A DNA stretch of 30,268 bases from DASZBR01 sp035943935 (lineage in GTDB: Bacteria > Pseudomonadota > Gammaproteobacteria > DASZBR01), in contig DASZBR010000013.1 of NCBI GenBank assembly GCA_035943935.1, positions 1 through 30,268 on the forward strand, read 5' to 3'. Shown one piece after another: positions 1-8,737 of the stretch (position 1 is its first letter; every line of letters begins with the position of its first letter). The translations under genes were made by a program, and so were the position numbers. The notes under the pieces were generated by a model. That model had not been told where the DNA came from. It saw only the letters and a program-made list of their open reading frames with translations, and ran no database searches.

Positions 1-53
1 TCCTTGTGTTTGGTGGTCGAAACCTCAGTTTACAGCGAGTTTTGTGCTTTTTT

Positions 54-100
54 GATCCCCCTCATCCGCCCTTCGGGCACCTTCTTCCTCCGGAAGAAGC
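54..100. repeat. REP-like double hairpin, intergenic
   Basis: Two inverted repeats lie back to back. A 4-bp GCCC/GGGC stem spans 68-78 with loop TTC, and a perfect 8-bp stem CTTCTTCC/GGAAGAAG spans 81-99 with loop TCC. The run CCGCCCTTCGGGCACCTTC resembles a palindromic intergenic repeat that I remember as widespread in bacterial genomes. No second copy was noticed in this window. There is no following T-run in either direction, so it is not a canonical intrinsic terminator, although it could stabilise the 3' end of an upstream transcript outside the window. Confidence 0.45.
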
Positions 101-136
101 GAAAACATATGAAAAAATTCACTTTTTGTCCTGTAC

Positions 137-153
137 CTTAAGAAAACCTTAAG
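137..153 (+). promoter_or_regulatory. Predicted PmrA box (CTTAAG-N5-CTTAAG)
   Basis: Two identical half-sites CTTAAG lie at 137-142 and 148-153, separated by AAAAC, giving an 11-bp period. This matches the PmrA/BasR tandem site YTTAAK-N5-YTTAAK exactly. In Legionella and Coxiella, PmrA activates Dot/Icm genes and many effector genes through such sites placed just upstream of the -10. Here the second half-site ends 10 bp before the TATACT hexamer at 164, so it takes the place of a -35 element. The box is seen directly; activation by PmrA is inferred. Confidence 0.72.
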
Positions 154-163
154 GATCATGACC

Positions 164-169
164 TATACT
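164..169 (+). promoter_or_regulatory. -10 element TATACT of the effector operon
   Basis: TATACT differs from the sigma-70 -10 consensus at one position and lies 33 bp upstream of the start codon at 203. No good -35 hexamer exists at 16-18 bp spacing, as expected for an activator-dependent promoter with the PmrA box at the -35 position. Transcription would start near 176. Confidence 0.6.
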
Positions 170-202
170 AATAGTAACTAAGTTAAATAGAGAGGCGTTT
201 TT

Positions 203-3200
203 ATGGAAGAGGCGGACGGTCTGGAAGAAGCGGCTGAGGCTGATGTCTATCCTGTCGTCTTTAATTTCAACGGTGACGTAACGCCTGAAACGTTTCAACC
301 TGTCCTCGATTACTATTCCCTAAAGAAAAAGCCTTTTCGCATCTTTGTTTTTTCCGGCGATAGTGAAAGTCCTAGTAATCTGCATGAACTCATATTGGCT
401 CCTGATCTTTTTAAAATCAACAGTTTTTCTATTAATAAAGATGAGATTGAAAAACTTATTAAGTCTGATTTTACAAAAGAACTCAATAATATTTTGTCTA
501 ACTATCCAACGTTGGTTCAATTATTTATTTTGGAAAAAATATATAGCTTTGTGGCCGTGGCATCCTATGGTGCTTTGATCGGCAAAGAACAAAATGAAAA
601 AATACTGAGGCTTGAACACATCGCCATTTTGCGAGCTAAATATTTAAACGTATTAAAGAAAAATAAAGATCATGATCTCGCGTTGAAGCTTGCCGTTAAC
701 AGTCAATTATGTAGCGCCGCTGGCTATACTGATAAGGAACTCCGCGAAGAATTATCTATTATTCAGTATATGAGTTACCTGAAACAGGTTCAACATATGC
801 GAGGTGAAATTAACCAGGGTCATGCGCGTCCTCCTGATATTACTCATCTCGCCAGTTTACTGATAAATTATCCCGAGTTTGCAGAGTTCGCTGTTGCTTT
901 CCAAGGCGAATTAACATCGCGTGTTGATCTGATGACGGACATGATCAATGAAGGTAACCCTAAGCTTGTTAAACAAATCGAAGACAATAAATTAATAGAG
1001 CATGTTAAGGGTTTTTGGACGCGACGATCGCTTCGTTCACAATTAGCAAAAGCAAAAGAAAAACCGTTTGCGGTTCAAAAATGGATTGAGGAGCGCAAAA
1101 ATCCAACGCAAGGATTTTTTTCTCGTTTATTTACGGGTGATAGATTAGCGCAATACAAAGCCGCAGCTGATGCGCGTCCTGTACAAGAAAAGGTTGATTA
1201 TTTTTTTGCGCATCTCGACGATGCTAAATATTTCTTTGAAAACGCTCGCGACAAACATGCCATCGTTAGTGCCGTAATCAATAGAGGGAGCTTGGAGCAG
1301 CTTCAAGAAATAAGAAAAATATTGACACCTAATATTAATGAATTCAGCCTTAATAAATTTTTAGTACAAAGTATTGATGAAGAAATTAAAATCAGAAAAC
1401 CAGTACGAAAATCAGAAGAGCAATTACAAGCACACCCTGTGCAGAGTGATAGTGAGCGAACTCCGGTTTCTTCACCAGCAAAACAGCCTACGCAGGCAGC
1501 ACAAAAAGGGGAAGTAATTCTACGCGAGCTGTTACAAAAGTTTGAACCCTATATGCCTGCGTTAGTTGAGAAATACAATAAAATTCGTGAGAAATTCATT
1601 GAAGGAAATTATGAAGAAGCGGTGCAGTTACTGGTTAACTTGTGTACGTATGAAATTCAACAGGAGCACACTAAGCTACGTCGACGCCGTGACTTATCTC
1701 AGGATGAAGAGTTAGGTGACTATGCCGTGTCTTCTTTGTTGATTCAAATTATTCAAGCCGCTAATCCTGGTTGTTTTGACCAAGGCATGTGTGAACAATT
1801 AATTAGAGTGAAGGGCGGAGAGGCTTTTTACTTTTCAACTATGCTTGCGAAAGCAATTTCCGCTCTCATCCTCGAAGATAAGCTCAAGGCTAAGCCAAGA
1901 GAAAATGAATCAGATCTGAGTCAAATGCTTCTAGATCGCAATCCTATTGATCAGCTCTGGATATTAGAGAATCAGTATGAGAAAGCCACTCATCTTAAAT
2001 CTGGAAAAAGCAAAGAAATTAAAAAATTACTAGATAAATATCTCGCCATTATTGCTTTACATGCACATGATCCTCTTGTTAAAAAAATGGTATTGGCAAG
2101 TAATTTACTTTATAGCAAACAAGGTAAAAGTAGAGTAGATGAATTACTCGGCATATTTCATGATGATGCTTCTGTGAGCATAGGACTCTCTCTTAAGGTC
2201 GCAAAGAAAGGAAAGAATAAATTTACGGTAGAGCAAGTAGTAGAGTACATGATTCAGTATCCCAAAGATGCGTCTTCACTGATGAGAAAAATGGGGAGAG
2301 AATTAAATGGACCATTTATTATAGAGTTGATTCAAAAGGGTTCGCCATTGCTTCGTCGAGCAGTGAGAGAGTTTTTAGGAGCCGACGATGCAGCAATCTA
2401 TGACCGTAATTTTGTAGAGGCAATGCAAGCTGAAATCAAACGTATCGAATCAGCCCCTCATTTGTCGCTGATGATCCTAAAAGATCCTGCTTTCCAGTTT
2501 GAACTAGCACATTATCCTGCTTTAGCTGAAACCATGATTGATAACAGCTCATCAGTACTGCGTAATGTAATAAGAGAGTCAGGTCTATTACAGAATCCAA
2601 ACTTAGCCTATTTAAATAATAACGCCATACGTAAATTTGAAGCGGATGTTTTAAAGAGTATAGGTGATTCTTCGACTGCCCGAGCAACATTTACGCAAGA
2701 TAATTTTTCCCTCCGAGATGAATTTGTTCTGCACATGACACCAAAATTATGGAATGAATTACGAATTAAACTCGATACAGATGGTTATTTTAAAGAAGAA
2801 GAGCTTGAAGATGAGTTTGATAATGTCGATAAAAAAGATCGAAGTTATTTCATCCGTGCACTGAGAGAAGGCATAGCTTCGTTAATTGATATGCATGCTT
2901 TTTTTACTAAGCCGGCTTCTGCGATTAATACATTTCGTACGAGAGATTTTCAGCGAATGCTGGTTGAGCTTCCTGTGTTTGCTAGAGAGTTAAAGAAGCG
3001 TATTCAAGATGCAAATGAAGCAGAGTTATCGCTTCAAAATAAAACGGCGTTGCTTGAGGCGTTAAGCGCACAGCCAGAAGAAGAAATGCAACCAGTTGTT
3101 CGCTCACCTAGTCCTTCTCCAAGTTCTTCTCTTACTGCGGTGACGGCGAAGTTGCAAGCTGCATCACCTAAATCAACATCGCCTGTAAGTTCAGCACCAG

Positions 3201-3541
3201 TATCTCCTGTTTCTGAAAGAGCGCTGATTCAAGATCCTGATATTGCGCGTATTCGACAGTTACCCATTACACGACCCCATGATTTTCTTGATGAGATTAA
3301 AGATTTTACGACGACGCAATTAGCTAAGATTGGCAACTTAAATCTCTTTGATGGAAAGGAGCGAGAGGTTGGAAAGATAATCGATGCAGTTGAAACGCCC
3401 CTTGAAATGGAACTGCTGGAAAAGATGAAAGCATGCCGTAGTTTTGCACAGAAAAGGGCATCGACGACACTACTCATCGGCGACTGGATCGATGATAAAG
3501 TTGAGGCAATTAAGCGCGATGATCAGCTAGGAAATAAATGA
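203..3541 (+). CDS. Putative Dot/Icm effector, 1112 aa, helical repeats with proline/serine linkers
   Basis: I do not recognise the family. The protein is soluble, with no signal peptide and no membrane segment. A hydrophobic alpha/beta-like N-terminus (about 15-95) is followed by a long, mostly helical body. Two low-complexity Ser/Pro linkers, about 400-436 and 958-1005, separate three modules; the last is a compact 107-residue C-terminal region. A degenerate helix-cap motif of the type L-x-x-Y-P-x-x-A recurs near residues 98, 220, 683, 767 and 920. The start is supported by GAGAGG upstream of the ATG. It is first in an operon with the 597-aa gene 34 bp downstream, behind a PmrA box at 137-153. 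Size, lack of family, charged helical composition and PmrA-type control point to a type IV secreted effector; that is inference. No clear E-block is visible at the extreme C-terminus. Confidence 0.8.
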   Translation: MEEADGLEEAAEADVYPVVFNFNGDVTPETFQPVLDYYSLKKKPFRIFVFSGDSESPSNLHELILAPDLFKINSFSINKDEIEKLIKSDFTKELNNILSNYPTLVQLFILEKIYSFVAVASYGALIGKEQNEKILRLEHIAILRAKYLNVLKKNKDHDLALKLAVNSQLCSAAGYTDKELREELSIIQYMSYLKQVQHMRGEINQGHARPPDITHLASLLINYPEFAEFAVAFQGELTSRVDLMTDMINEGNPKLVKQIEDNKLIEHVKGFWTRRSLRSQLAKAKEKPFAVQKWIEERKNPTQGFFSRLFTGDRLAQYKAAADARPVQEKVDYFFAHLDDAKYFFENARDKHAIVSAVINRGSLEQLQEIRKILTPNINEFSLNKFLVQSIDEEIKIRKPVRKSEEQLQAHPVQSDSERTPVSSPAKQPTQAAQKGEVILRELLQKFEPYMPALVEKYNKIREKFIEGNYEEAVQLLVNLCTYEIQQEHTKLRRRRDLSQDEELGDYAVSSLLIQIIQAANPGCFDQGMCEQLIRVKGGEAFYFSTMLAKAISALILEDKLKAKPRENESDLSQMLLDRNPIDQLWILENQYEKATHLKSGKSKEIKKLLDKYLAIIALHAHDPLVKKMVLASNLLYSKQGKSRVDELLGIFHDDASVSIGLSLKVAKKGKNKFTVEQVVEYMIQYPKDASSLMRKMGRELNGPFIIELIQKGSPLLRRAVREFLGADDAAIYDRNFVEAMQAEIKRIESAPHLSLMILKDPAFQFELAHYPALAETMIDNSSSVLRNVIRESGLLQNPNLAYLNNNAIRKFEADVLKSIGDSSTARATFTQDNFSLRDEFVLHMTPKLWNELRIKLDTDGYFKEEELEDEFDNVDKKDRSYFIRALREGIASLIDMHAFFTKPASAINTFRTRDFQRMLVELPVFARELKKRIQDANEAELSLQNKTALLEALSAQPEEEMQPVVRSPSPSPSSSLTAVTAKLQAASPKSTSPVSSAPVSPVSERALIQDPDIARIRQLPITRPHDFLDEIKDFTTTQLAKIGNLNLFDGKEREVGKIIDAVETPLEMELLEKMKACRSFAQKRASTTLLIGDWIDDKVEAIKRDDQLGNK

Positions 3542-3575
3542 TCGGAATCTCTGTGAATTTTTTGAGGAGACTACA

Positions 3576-5369
3576 ATGGACGACAAAAAAGGCAGAACCA
3601 GCAGAAAAAGCAAAGATGCTGATGACGTTGTGATTGGCGGAAAAGAACTCGGTGCCACTGGTGCGAAGATTGAGACTAAGCGAAAAGAGTGGATGCTTGA
3701 GGTTATCGATGTCAATGATGAAAATTACCGTGGATTTTTCAGCTTTGATGAAGTGAGAAGATTGCACGTCAGGCAAGTGATCCATAGTTTTAGAGATGCC
3801 TATGCCAATACGGATCCAGATGTCCGTGAATTTTGCGAAAAATATGAAAAAATTGCTGATTTTTTATCTGAGCTTAGCGAATATAAGTCAGAATTCCCAC
3901 TTAGAAAAACGGCGTATATTGCGGATAAGTTACTCAATAATCCCGATATCTTAAAAGATATCGCTCGAATGAATTATTTGAAAGGCTTGCTGGTTGATAA
4001 AAAGTATCGAGATCATTTTTCCAAGAAAAATCCCAAAGACCCAGACAGATTTGATCTTCTTGATTTTCAGCTTATTAAGGTTGTTCAGTGGATTCCACGA
4101 TTAAAACTCCTGATGGTCGACTTTAAAAATGTTAAAGATGAAACGATTTTAAATGACGTGCGCATAGAAAAACAAAAAGGTGAAGATCCTGTGGAAGCAG
4201 TAAAAACCAATGTCAGAATGCTGCTTGAAAAATGTGGAGAGATAGGGCGACGTTTCAATGAAGCGCAGCGATCGGTTGAAGTTGAAGTCATGTGTAAACA
4301 GTTATTAATGTTAAAAAAGAGTGAACGTCAAAAACCTTTTGATGAGCTTGCGTCGCAGCCGCTCAGTGTTATTGTCGAGGCTATTTCCAATCTTATTAAG
4401 AGTGACCCAGATAATAAAGCACGATATGTCAAAATGTTTATGGTCTTGTTCGACAAAAAAGTAGAGATAAAGTCTCCTGAAGTTGAAGCGTTGAGAAAAA
4501 ATCACGGATTGTTTTTGAAAATTGCACGAGCAAGTGATGTGGTGCGTGATAAGCTCAATGGACACTATAAATATAATGTCGTTCCTTTGGTTTCACTTCT
4601 CATGAAGAGCGGCGGCATTACCCAAAAGGATTGTGCACAGATTGAAAATTATACACTTGATGAAGTTGTTGAAAATATGGTTACCGCGTTGAAGGAATAT
4701 GACAAGCCTCATGATCCGGTTAGAGAGCAACGGTATGTGACTAATCTTATTATTGTTCTGAAGAATTCAAAATTTGGTGAAGAACTTAAGCGTAATCCTC
4801 GCGCATTTGATGCACTGAGGGCGATGAGTACATATGCGGCAGAACAATTAGATAAGCATTATCCCATCACTACACCTAAAGGATCTCCTCGTGTTACTCC
4901 AGCGGGTAGTGATAGTGAAAGTAGTGCGAGCAGTAGTCGATCCAGTAGTAGAACACCTTCGCCTCGCGAAGAAGCAAAACTTGAAGGTGAATTAAGATCA
5001 TTGTTTCAACGAGAAAGTAAGCGTACTGAAGAGATAGCGCAAGTACTTAAAAAGGGAGCGGATTCACCTGCGGTGGGAAGAAGACAACTACCACCGTCGC
5101 CATTACCACGAACCTCATCACCTGCTGTGTCACCAGCAGGTGGATCACAACCAGGAACTCCAAGTACATCACGAAAACCAGCGAGAGCAGTACCCTTGAC
5201 ACCGCCACAAGCGCAAACCGGATCACAACCCGGAACACCAGTAGTACCTCGAAAGGAATCGACAGGAACAACAGATAAACCTCCGGTCCCAACACGAGAT
5301 CGCGCTAGTGGAAGAACAGAGGATCCTCCGATGCCAACACGAAGAGCACCCACGAGGAAGAGTGAGTAG
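3576..5369 (+). CDS. Putative effector, 597 aa, helical body with proline-rich SH3-ligand tail
   Basis: No family is recognised. The ATG is preceded by GAGGAG and lies 34 bp after the upstream gene with no promoter or terminator between, so the two are probably co-transcribed from the PmrA-box promoter. Residues 1-425 are charged and helical and carry NP-type helix-cap motifs (near 120, 308 and 405) like the YP motifs of the upstream protein. From about residue 430 the protein becomes Ser/Thr/Pro-rich and probably disordered. The tail holds GSQPGTP twice (523-529 and 549-555), PPVPTR (569-574) and PPMPTR (584-589), which fit class II SH3 ligands (PxxPxR), RQLPPSP (503-509), which fits class I (RxxPxxP), and PSPLPR (507-512), which fits PxxxPR as bound by CIN85/CD2AP-type SH3 domains. 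There is no signal peptide. Binding of host SH3 adaptors is an inference. Confidence 0.8.
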   Translation: MDDKKGRTSRKSKDADDVVIGGKELGATGAKIETKRKEWMLEVIDVNDENYRGFFSFDEVRRLHVRQVIHSFRDAYANTDPDVREFCEKYEKIADFLSELSEYKSEFPLRKTAYIADKLLNNPDILKDIARMNYLKGLLVDKKYRDHFSKKNPKDPDRFDLLDFQLIKVVQWIPRLKLLMVDFKNVKDETILNDVRIEKQKGEDPVEAVKTNVRMLLEKCGEIGRRFNEAQRSVEVEVMCKQLLMLKKSERQKPFDELASQPLSVIVEAISNLIKSDPDNKARYVKMFMVLFDKKVEIKSPEVEALRKNHGLFLKIARASDVVRDKLNGHYKYNVVPLVSLLMKSGGITQKDCAQIENYTLDEVVENMVTALKEYDKPHDPVREQRYVTNLIIVLKNSKFGEELKRNPRAFDALRAMSTYAAEQLDKHYPITTPKGSPRVTPAGSDSESSASSSRSSSRTPSPREEAKLEGELRSLFQRESKRTEEIAQVLKKGADSPAVGRRQLPPSPLPRTSSPAVSPAGGSQPGTPSTSRKPARAVPLTPPQAQTGSQPGTPVVPRKESTGTTDKPPVPTRDRASGRTEDPPMPTRRAPTRKSE

Positions 5370-5398
5370 TCAGCTCCTTCGTCGCGTAAAGATGCTCC

Positions 5399-7039
5399 TC
5401 AGGACAAGGCTTTTTTTAACGGCACATACTTCGGTTCCCACATAATTTTTTTAATGTGAGATTCAACATCTCCTTTCATGCCCGCCGCTCTCGCAATCGC
5501 ACTCGCAATTTTTAAACTCGATTCACGTGCATGCGATAATGTTGGCAATAATGCTTCACCACTGAGTTCACTTAAGGCAACACACGCCGCCCATAACATA
5601 TCATCCGTAAATAAGGTGGGACGCGACGCAATCACACCTAATCCAATACCCGGATAAACCAAAGAGTTATTACACTGTGAGATAGTATAGATTTTGCCGT
5701 TATAAACTACTGGTTTGAACGGACTGCCGGTTGCAATTAATGCTTTGCCTTTTGTCCACGTGATTAAATCTTCCGGAATCGCTTCGGCTTTTTCAGTCGG
5801 ATTAGATAACGGCAATATAATAGGATACTCAACAAAACTTGCCATGGTCTCAATCACGTCTTGTGTAAACGCACCGTGTTGCGCAGAACAGCCAATTAAG
5901 ATTGTCGGTTTGGCTAATTTAATAATATCAACCAAAGTAGATATATTAGAAGCATCTTTTCGTGCATAGGGAATCTGGCCCGTCGTTAAACCATCTTGAT
6001 CTGCCGTAATTAATCCAAATCTATCCACTAACCAAAATTTTTCGCGTGCGTCTTTTTCGGACACCTCATGTCGACGCATCGCACGATATAATTGATCGGC
6101 AATGCCTACTCCTGCAGTACCTGCACCAAAAATCACAATGCGTTGTTCATCAAATTTTCCGCCCGATTTTTTTACGCCAGCTAATACGGCGGCCAGTGCT
6201 GCTGCACCCGTGCCTTGAATATCATCATTAAAACAGCGAATCTTATTTTGGTATTGATCTAATATTCGTCGTGCATTATCTCGACCAAAATCTTCAAAAT
6301 GCAAAAAAGCCTTGGGAAATTTTTTCGAAATGGTGTCAACAAATTGTGCGATAAATTCATCATATTTTTCTTTGGAAATTCTGGGGTGTCGCGCACCTAA
6401 ATAATACGGGTCTTCTAATAATTTTTTATTATTTGTGCCGACATCTAAATAAATAGGCAATGTTTTGAGGGGGCTGATGCCAGCACATAGCGTATAGACC
6501 ATTAATTTTGCAATGGGAATATTAATGCTTCCTACACCTTGGTCGCCAATACCCAATACGCCTTCGCCATCGGTCACAACAATTAAATCAATATCAGGAT
6601 TGGTTCTATTATCTAAAATAAAATCCATCTGATCTCGATTTTCGTAACTGATAAATAATCCGCGTGCTTGTCGAAATTCAAGGCTGAATTCTTGCACCGC
6701 CGTGGCAACATGGGGGGTATAAATTAAGGGAAATAATTCAGCAAGGTGATCCGTCACCACTTTATAAAATAGGACTTGATTTTTATCGTTCAGATTATTT
6801 AAATAAATATGTTTTTGTAGATCGTCTGTATATTCTGAAAATTGAAAATAAGCGCGTTTGACTTGTTCTTCTAACGTTTCGATACGGGCGGGGACTTTAC
6901 CCAGCAAGCCAAAGGTTTCCAATTCTTCTTGCGTGAAGGCCGTGCCTTTGTTGAGTTGGGGGGTGGTCATCAGGTTTTTGCCGGTTAGGCTGGTTTCAAT
7001 ATAACCGTCACATTCTTTGAAATTTTGTGTGGCTCGCAT
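5399..7039 (-). CDS. maeA: NAD-dependent malic enzyme (malate dehydrogenase, oxaloacetate-decarboxylating)
   Basis: Converts L-malate to pyruvate and CO2 with reduction of NAD, linking the TCA cycle to pyruvate. At 546 aa it is close to the E. coli enzyme (565 aa). It aligns by eye along its whole length: the N-terminal L-N-K-G-T-A-F and I-Y-L-N-N-L motifs, VVTDGEGVLGIGDQGVG with the catalytic Lys region after it, LDVGTNN, the metal-binding FEDF and FNDDIQGT, and the Rossmann motif IVIFGAGTAGVG. The ATG at 7039 is preceded by a weakly placed GGAG. It is transcribed divergently from the QEGLA gene; the two promoters share an overlapping -10 region. It converges on the effector operon with only 29 bp between, and no hairpin terminator is visible there. 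Confidence 0.95.
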   Translation of the reverse strand: MRATQNFKECDGYIETSLTGKNLMTTPQLNKGTAFTQEELETFGLLGKVPARIETLEEQVKRAYFQFSEYTDDLQKHIYLNNLNDKNQVLFYKVVTDHLAELFPLIYTPHVATAVQEFSLEFRQARGLFISYENRDQMDFILDNRTNPDIDLIVVTDGEGVLGIGDQGVGSINIPIAKLMVYTLCAGISPLKTLPIYLDVGTNNKKLLEDPYYLGARHPRISKEKYDEFIAQFVDTISKKFPKAFLHFEDFGRDNARRILDQYQNKIRCFNDDIQGTGAAALAAVLAGVKKSGGKFDEQRIVIFGAGTAGVGIADQLYRAMRRHEVSEKDAREKFWLVDRFGLITADQDGLTTGQIPYARKDASNISTLVDIIKLAKPTILIGCSAQHGAFTQDVIETMASFVEYPIILPLSNPTEKAEAIPEDLITWTKGKALIATGSPFKPVVYNGKIYTISQCNNSLVYPGIGLGVIASRPTLFTDDMLWAACVALSELSGEALLPTLSHARESSLKIASAIARAAGMKGDVESHIKKIMWEPKYVPLKKALS

Positions 7040-7072
7040 GAAATGTCATTCTCCGTTCGTAATCGTTGGGCT

Positions 7073-7101
7073 ATAATAAAGAGTCGACGAAGGACGCACA
7101 A
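7073..7101 (-). promoter_or_regulatory. Predicted maeA promoter TTGTGC-N17-TATTAT
   Basis: Reading on the minus strand, TTGTGC (7096-7101) and TATTAT (7073-7078) are separated by 17 bp. The same AT block read on the plus strand is TATAAT (7072-7077), 39 bp before the QEGLA start codon but without a good -35. Divergent initiation from one -10 block is plausible and unproven. Confidence 0.4.
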
Positions 7102-7115
7102 GGAAAGGAATAAAC

Positions 7116-8411
7116 ATGAGATCACACCCATTAACCCCCTACCAACAAACCATTTTTGAACTCTCCGAACGGATTGTAAGGGCTCAACAGCCTATCCGCG
7201 TGCTGGATGCGCTTAAATGGGACGCTGAAATTCAACACGATTTTTTCGCCAATAAATTTCAAAAATTACCCGCCGTGACAAAAGACTACTATCAAAGAAA
7301 TCCGTTGCCCTATACGCCTGAAGAAAAAGCCGCTGAATTTTATGAGATTGAGCATGACATTAAGCGCTTGCTCGGACAGTTCAGTACGGTCGGCAATATT
7401 ATGCTGCGTATGTGCGGTGAATATCGCGAATTGGTTCGAATGTTAAAGCACCGAGGTGAGCCTGAGTTTTGTCAGCTTTCGCAGCGTTTATATGGTGGTT
7501 CAACAGATGCGTTTCATGCCGGCGAACCCAATTTAAAAGATTTATCTGAAATGATTTCTGCGATGTTAGTTACACTCAAAAATCAATTAGCGCCCATGGA
7601 TAAAGACAAAAAAATCTATACGACTGAAGACGCCGTAAAAATACTTAATGAAAAGCTGCATCATTATTTTAAAAATTCAGCACGCCCGGTGAATGTAATT
7701 GTGAGTGATGGAATTTTAGCGGATGCCTCGGCTGGTGCGGATACCATTAAATTACGCAAAGGGGTAATGTTCAGTGAGCGTGAGTTACATTTATTGGAAA
7801 TTCATGAAGGCTGGGTTCATATTGGGACGACGTTAAATGGATTGCTTCAACCTATTTGTACTTTCTTAAGTAAAGGCCCGCCATCATCAACCGTTACGCA
7901 AGAAGGCTTAGCGATTATTATGGAAATCTTTACGTTCGCGTCGTATCCCGATCGTGTTCGACGATTAACGGATCGCATTACTGCAATTCATATGGCGGAG
8001 CAGGGCGCGAACTTTCTGGATGTGTTTCGTTTTTATCAAACGCGTGGAATTACCGATGAAGAGAGTTACTCGAATAGCACGCGGGTATTTCGCGGAAGTT
8101 TGCCCGATGGCGGGCCGTTTACGAAAGATTTAGTTTACAGTAAAGGCTTTGTCATGATTTATAATTATCTGCAATTGGCTATAGAGAAGGGCAAGTTATC
8201 ACGCATTCCGTTGTTATTTACAGGCAAGATTACCTTGCAAGATATTAGAAGTATTGCAGAGTTAGTGGATGAAGGGTTAGTGATTCCGCCGAAATTTGTG
8301 CCACCGCAGTTTGCAGATTTAGGAGCGTTGACCTCGTGGATGTGTTATTCGAATTTTATTCGTAAAATTAATCGAGACAGAGTGGAGATGGATTATAAGG
8401 ATGTACTGTAA
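7116..8411 (+). CDS. QEGLA-motif zinc metallopeptidase (DUF1704, MATCAP-related)
   Basis: 431 aa, belonging to the family annotated as flavohemoglobin expression-modulating QEGLA motif protein. HEGWVH at residues 230-235 is an HExxxH zinc motif, and T-QEGLA (Glu263) supplies the likely third ligand. The eukaryotic members (KIAA0895L/MATCAP) are carboxypeptidases that remove the C-terminal tyrosine of alpha-tubulin through the same HExxxH arrangement. What the bacterial enzymes cleave is not known to me; tubulin is only a speculation for a host-associated bacterium. There is no signal peptide. The ATG has a strong AGGAAAGGA site. Its last 19 bp overlap the 3' end of the convergent ParE-type toxin gene. 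Confidence 0.85.
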   Translation: MRSHPLTPYQQTIFELSERIVRAQQPIRVLDALKWDAEIQHDFFANKFQKLPAVTKDYYQRNPLPYTPEEKAAEFYEIEHDIKRLLGQFSTVGNIMLRMCGEYRELVRMLKHRGEPEFCQLSQRLYGGSTDAFHAGEPNLKDLSEMISAMLVTLKNQLAPMDKDKKIYTTEDAVKILNEKLHHYFKNSARPVNVIVSDGILADASAGADTIKLRKGVMFSERELHLLEIHEGWVHIGTTLNGLLQPICTFLSKGPPSSTVTQEGLAIIMEIFTFASYPDRVRRLTDRITAIHMAEQGANFLDVFRFYQTRGITDEESYSNSTRVFRGSLPDGGPFTKDLVYSKGFVMIYNYLQLAIEKGKLSRIPLLFTGKITLQDIRSIAELVDEGLVIPPKFVPPQFADLGALTSWMCYSNFIRKINRDRVEMDYKDVL

Positions 8412-8737
8412 GATTTCCTTACTCTTTCTGATAATAATTCTTTTAATTCGCGTCTGCCGTCGAAGATGCCGTAAATAAAGACAGTGGTGTTGACGAGTTT
8501 ATAAATAATTCGATAGGGCTTATAAAATATTTCATAAAAATCGAAAATATTTAATTCTTCAAGTTCGCGTACGCGTCGGCCACGCTCAGGAATATAAGAA
8601 AGGCTATAACACTTTTTTTTGAGCACAACTCGGAGGTCATCGGCTTTTGCTGGTAAATCATTTACAGCAATATAAAGCCAAATATCATGAAGGTCGTTCT
8701 CTGCTTCTTCTACTATTATTATTGAATATGTCTGCAT
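8393..8737 (-). CDS. ParE/RelE-superfamily toxin
   Basis: 114 aa with the ParE fold pattern: an N-terminal beta strand, then a helix with A-x-N-D-L-x-D-I, a central PERGRRVREL loop, and the C-terminal strands Y-R-I-I-Y-K-L and V-F-I-Y-G-I-F-D-G-R-R. ParE-type members usually poison DNA gyrase and RelE-type members cleave ribosome-bound mRNA; the pattern here is nearer ParE. It follows the antitoxin gene with a 53-bp overlap, so the start at 8737 lies within the antitoxin reading frame; AAAGGA lies 12 bases upstream. Expression is probably translationally coupled. Its 3' end runs into the QEGLA gene from the opposite strand. Confidence 0.82.
   Translation of the reverse strand: MQTYSIIIVEEAENDLHDIWLYIAVNDLPAKADDLRVVLKKKCYSLSYIPERGRRVRELEELNIFDFYEIFYKPYRIIYKLVNTTVFIYGIFDGRRELKELLSERVRKSYSTSL

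Noticed and set aside
5006..5353. Open frames of 115 and 82 codons on the minus strand
   Set aside because: They lie opposite the low-complexity Pro/Ser tail of the 597-aa gene; repeats and codon bias there keep other frames open. There is no ribosome site and no protein-like composition.
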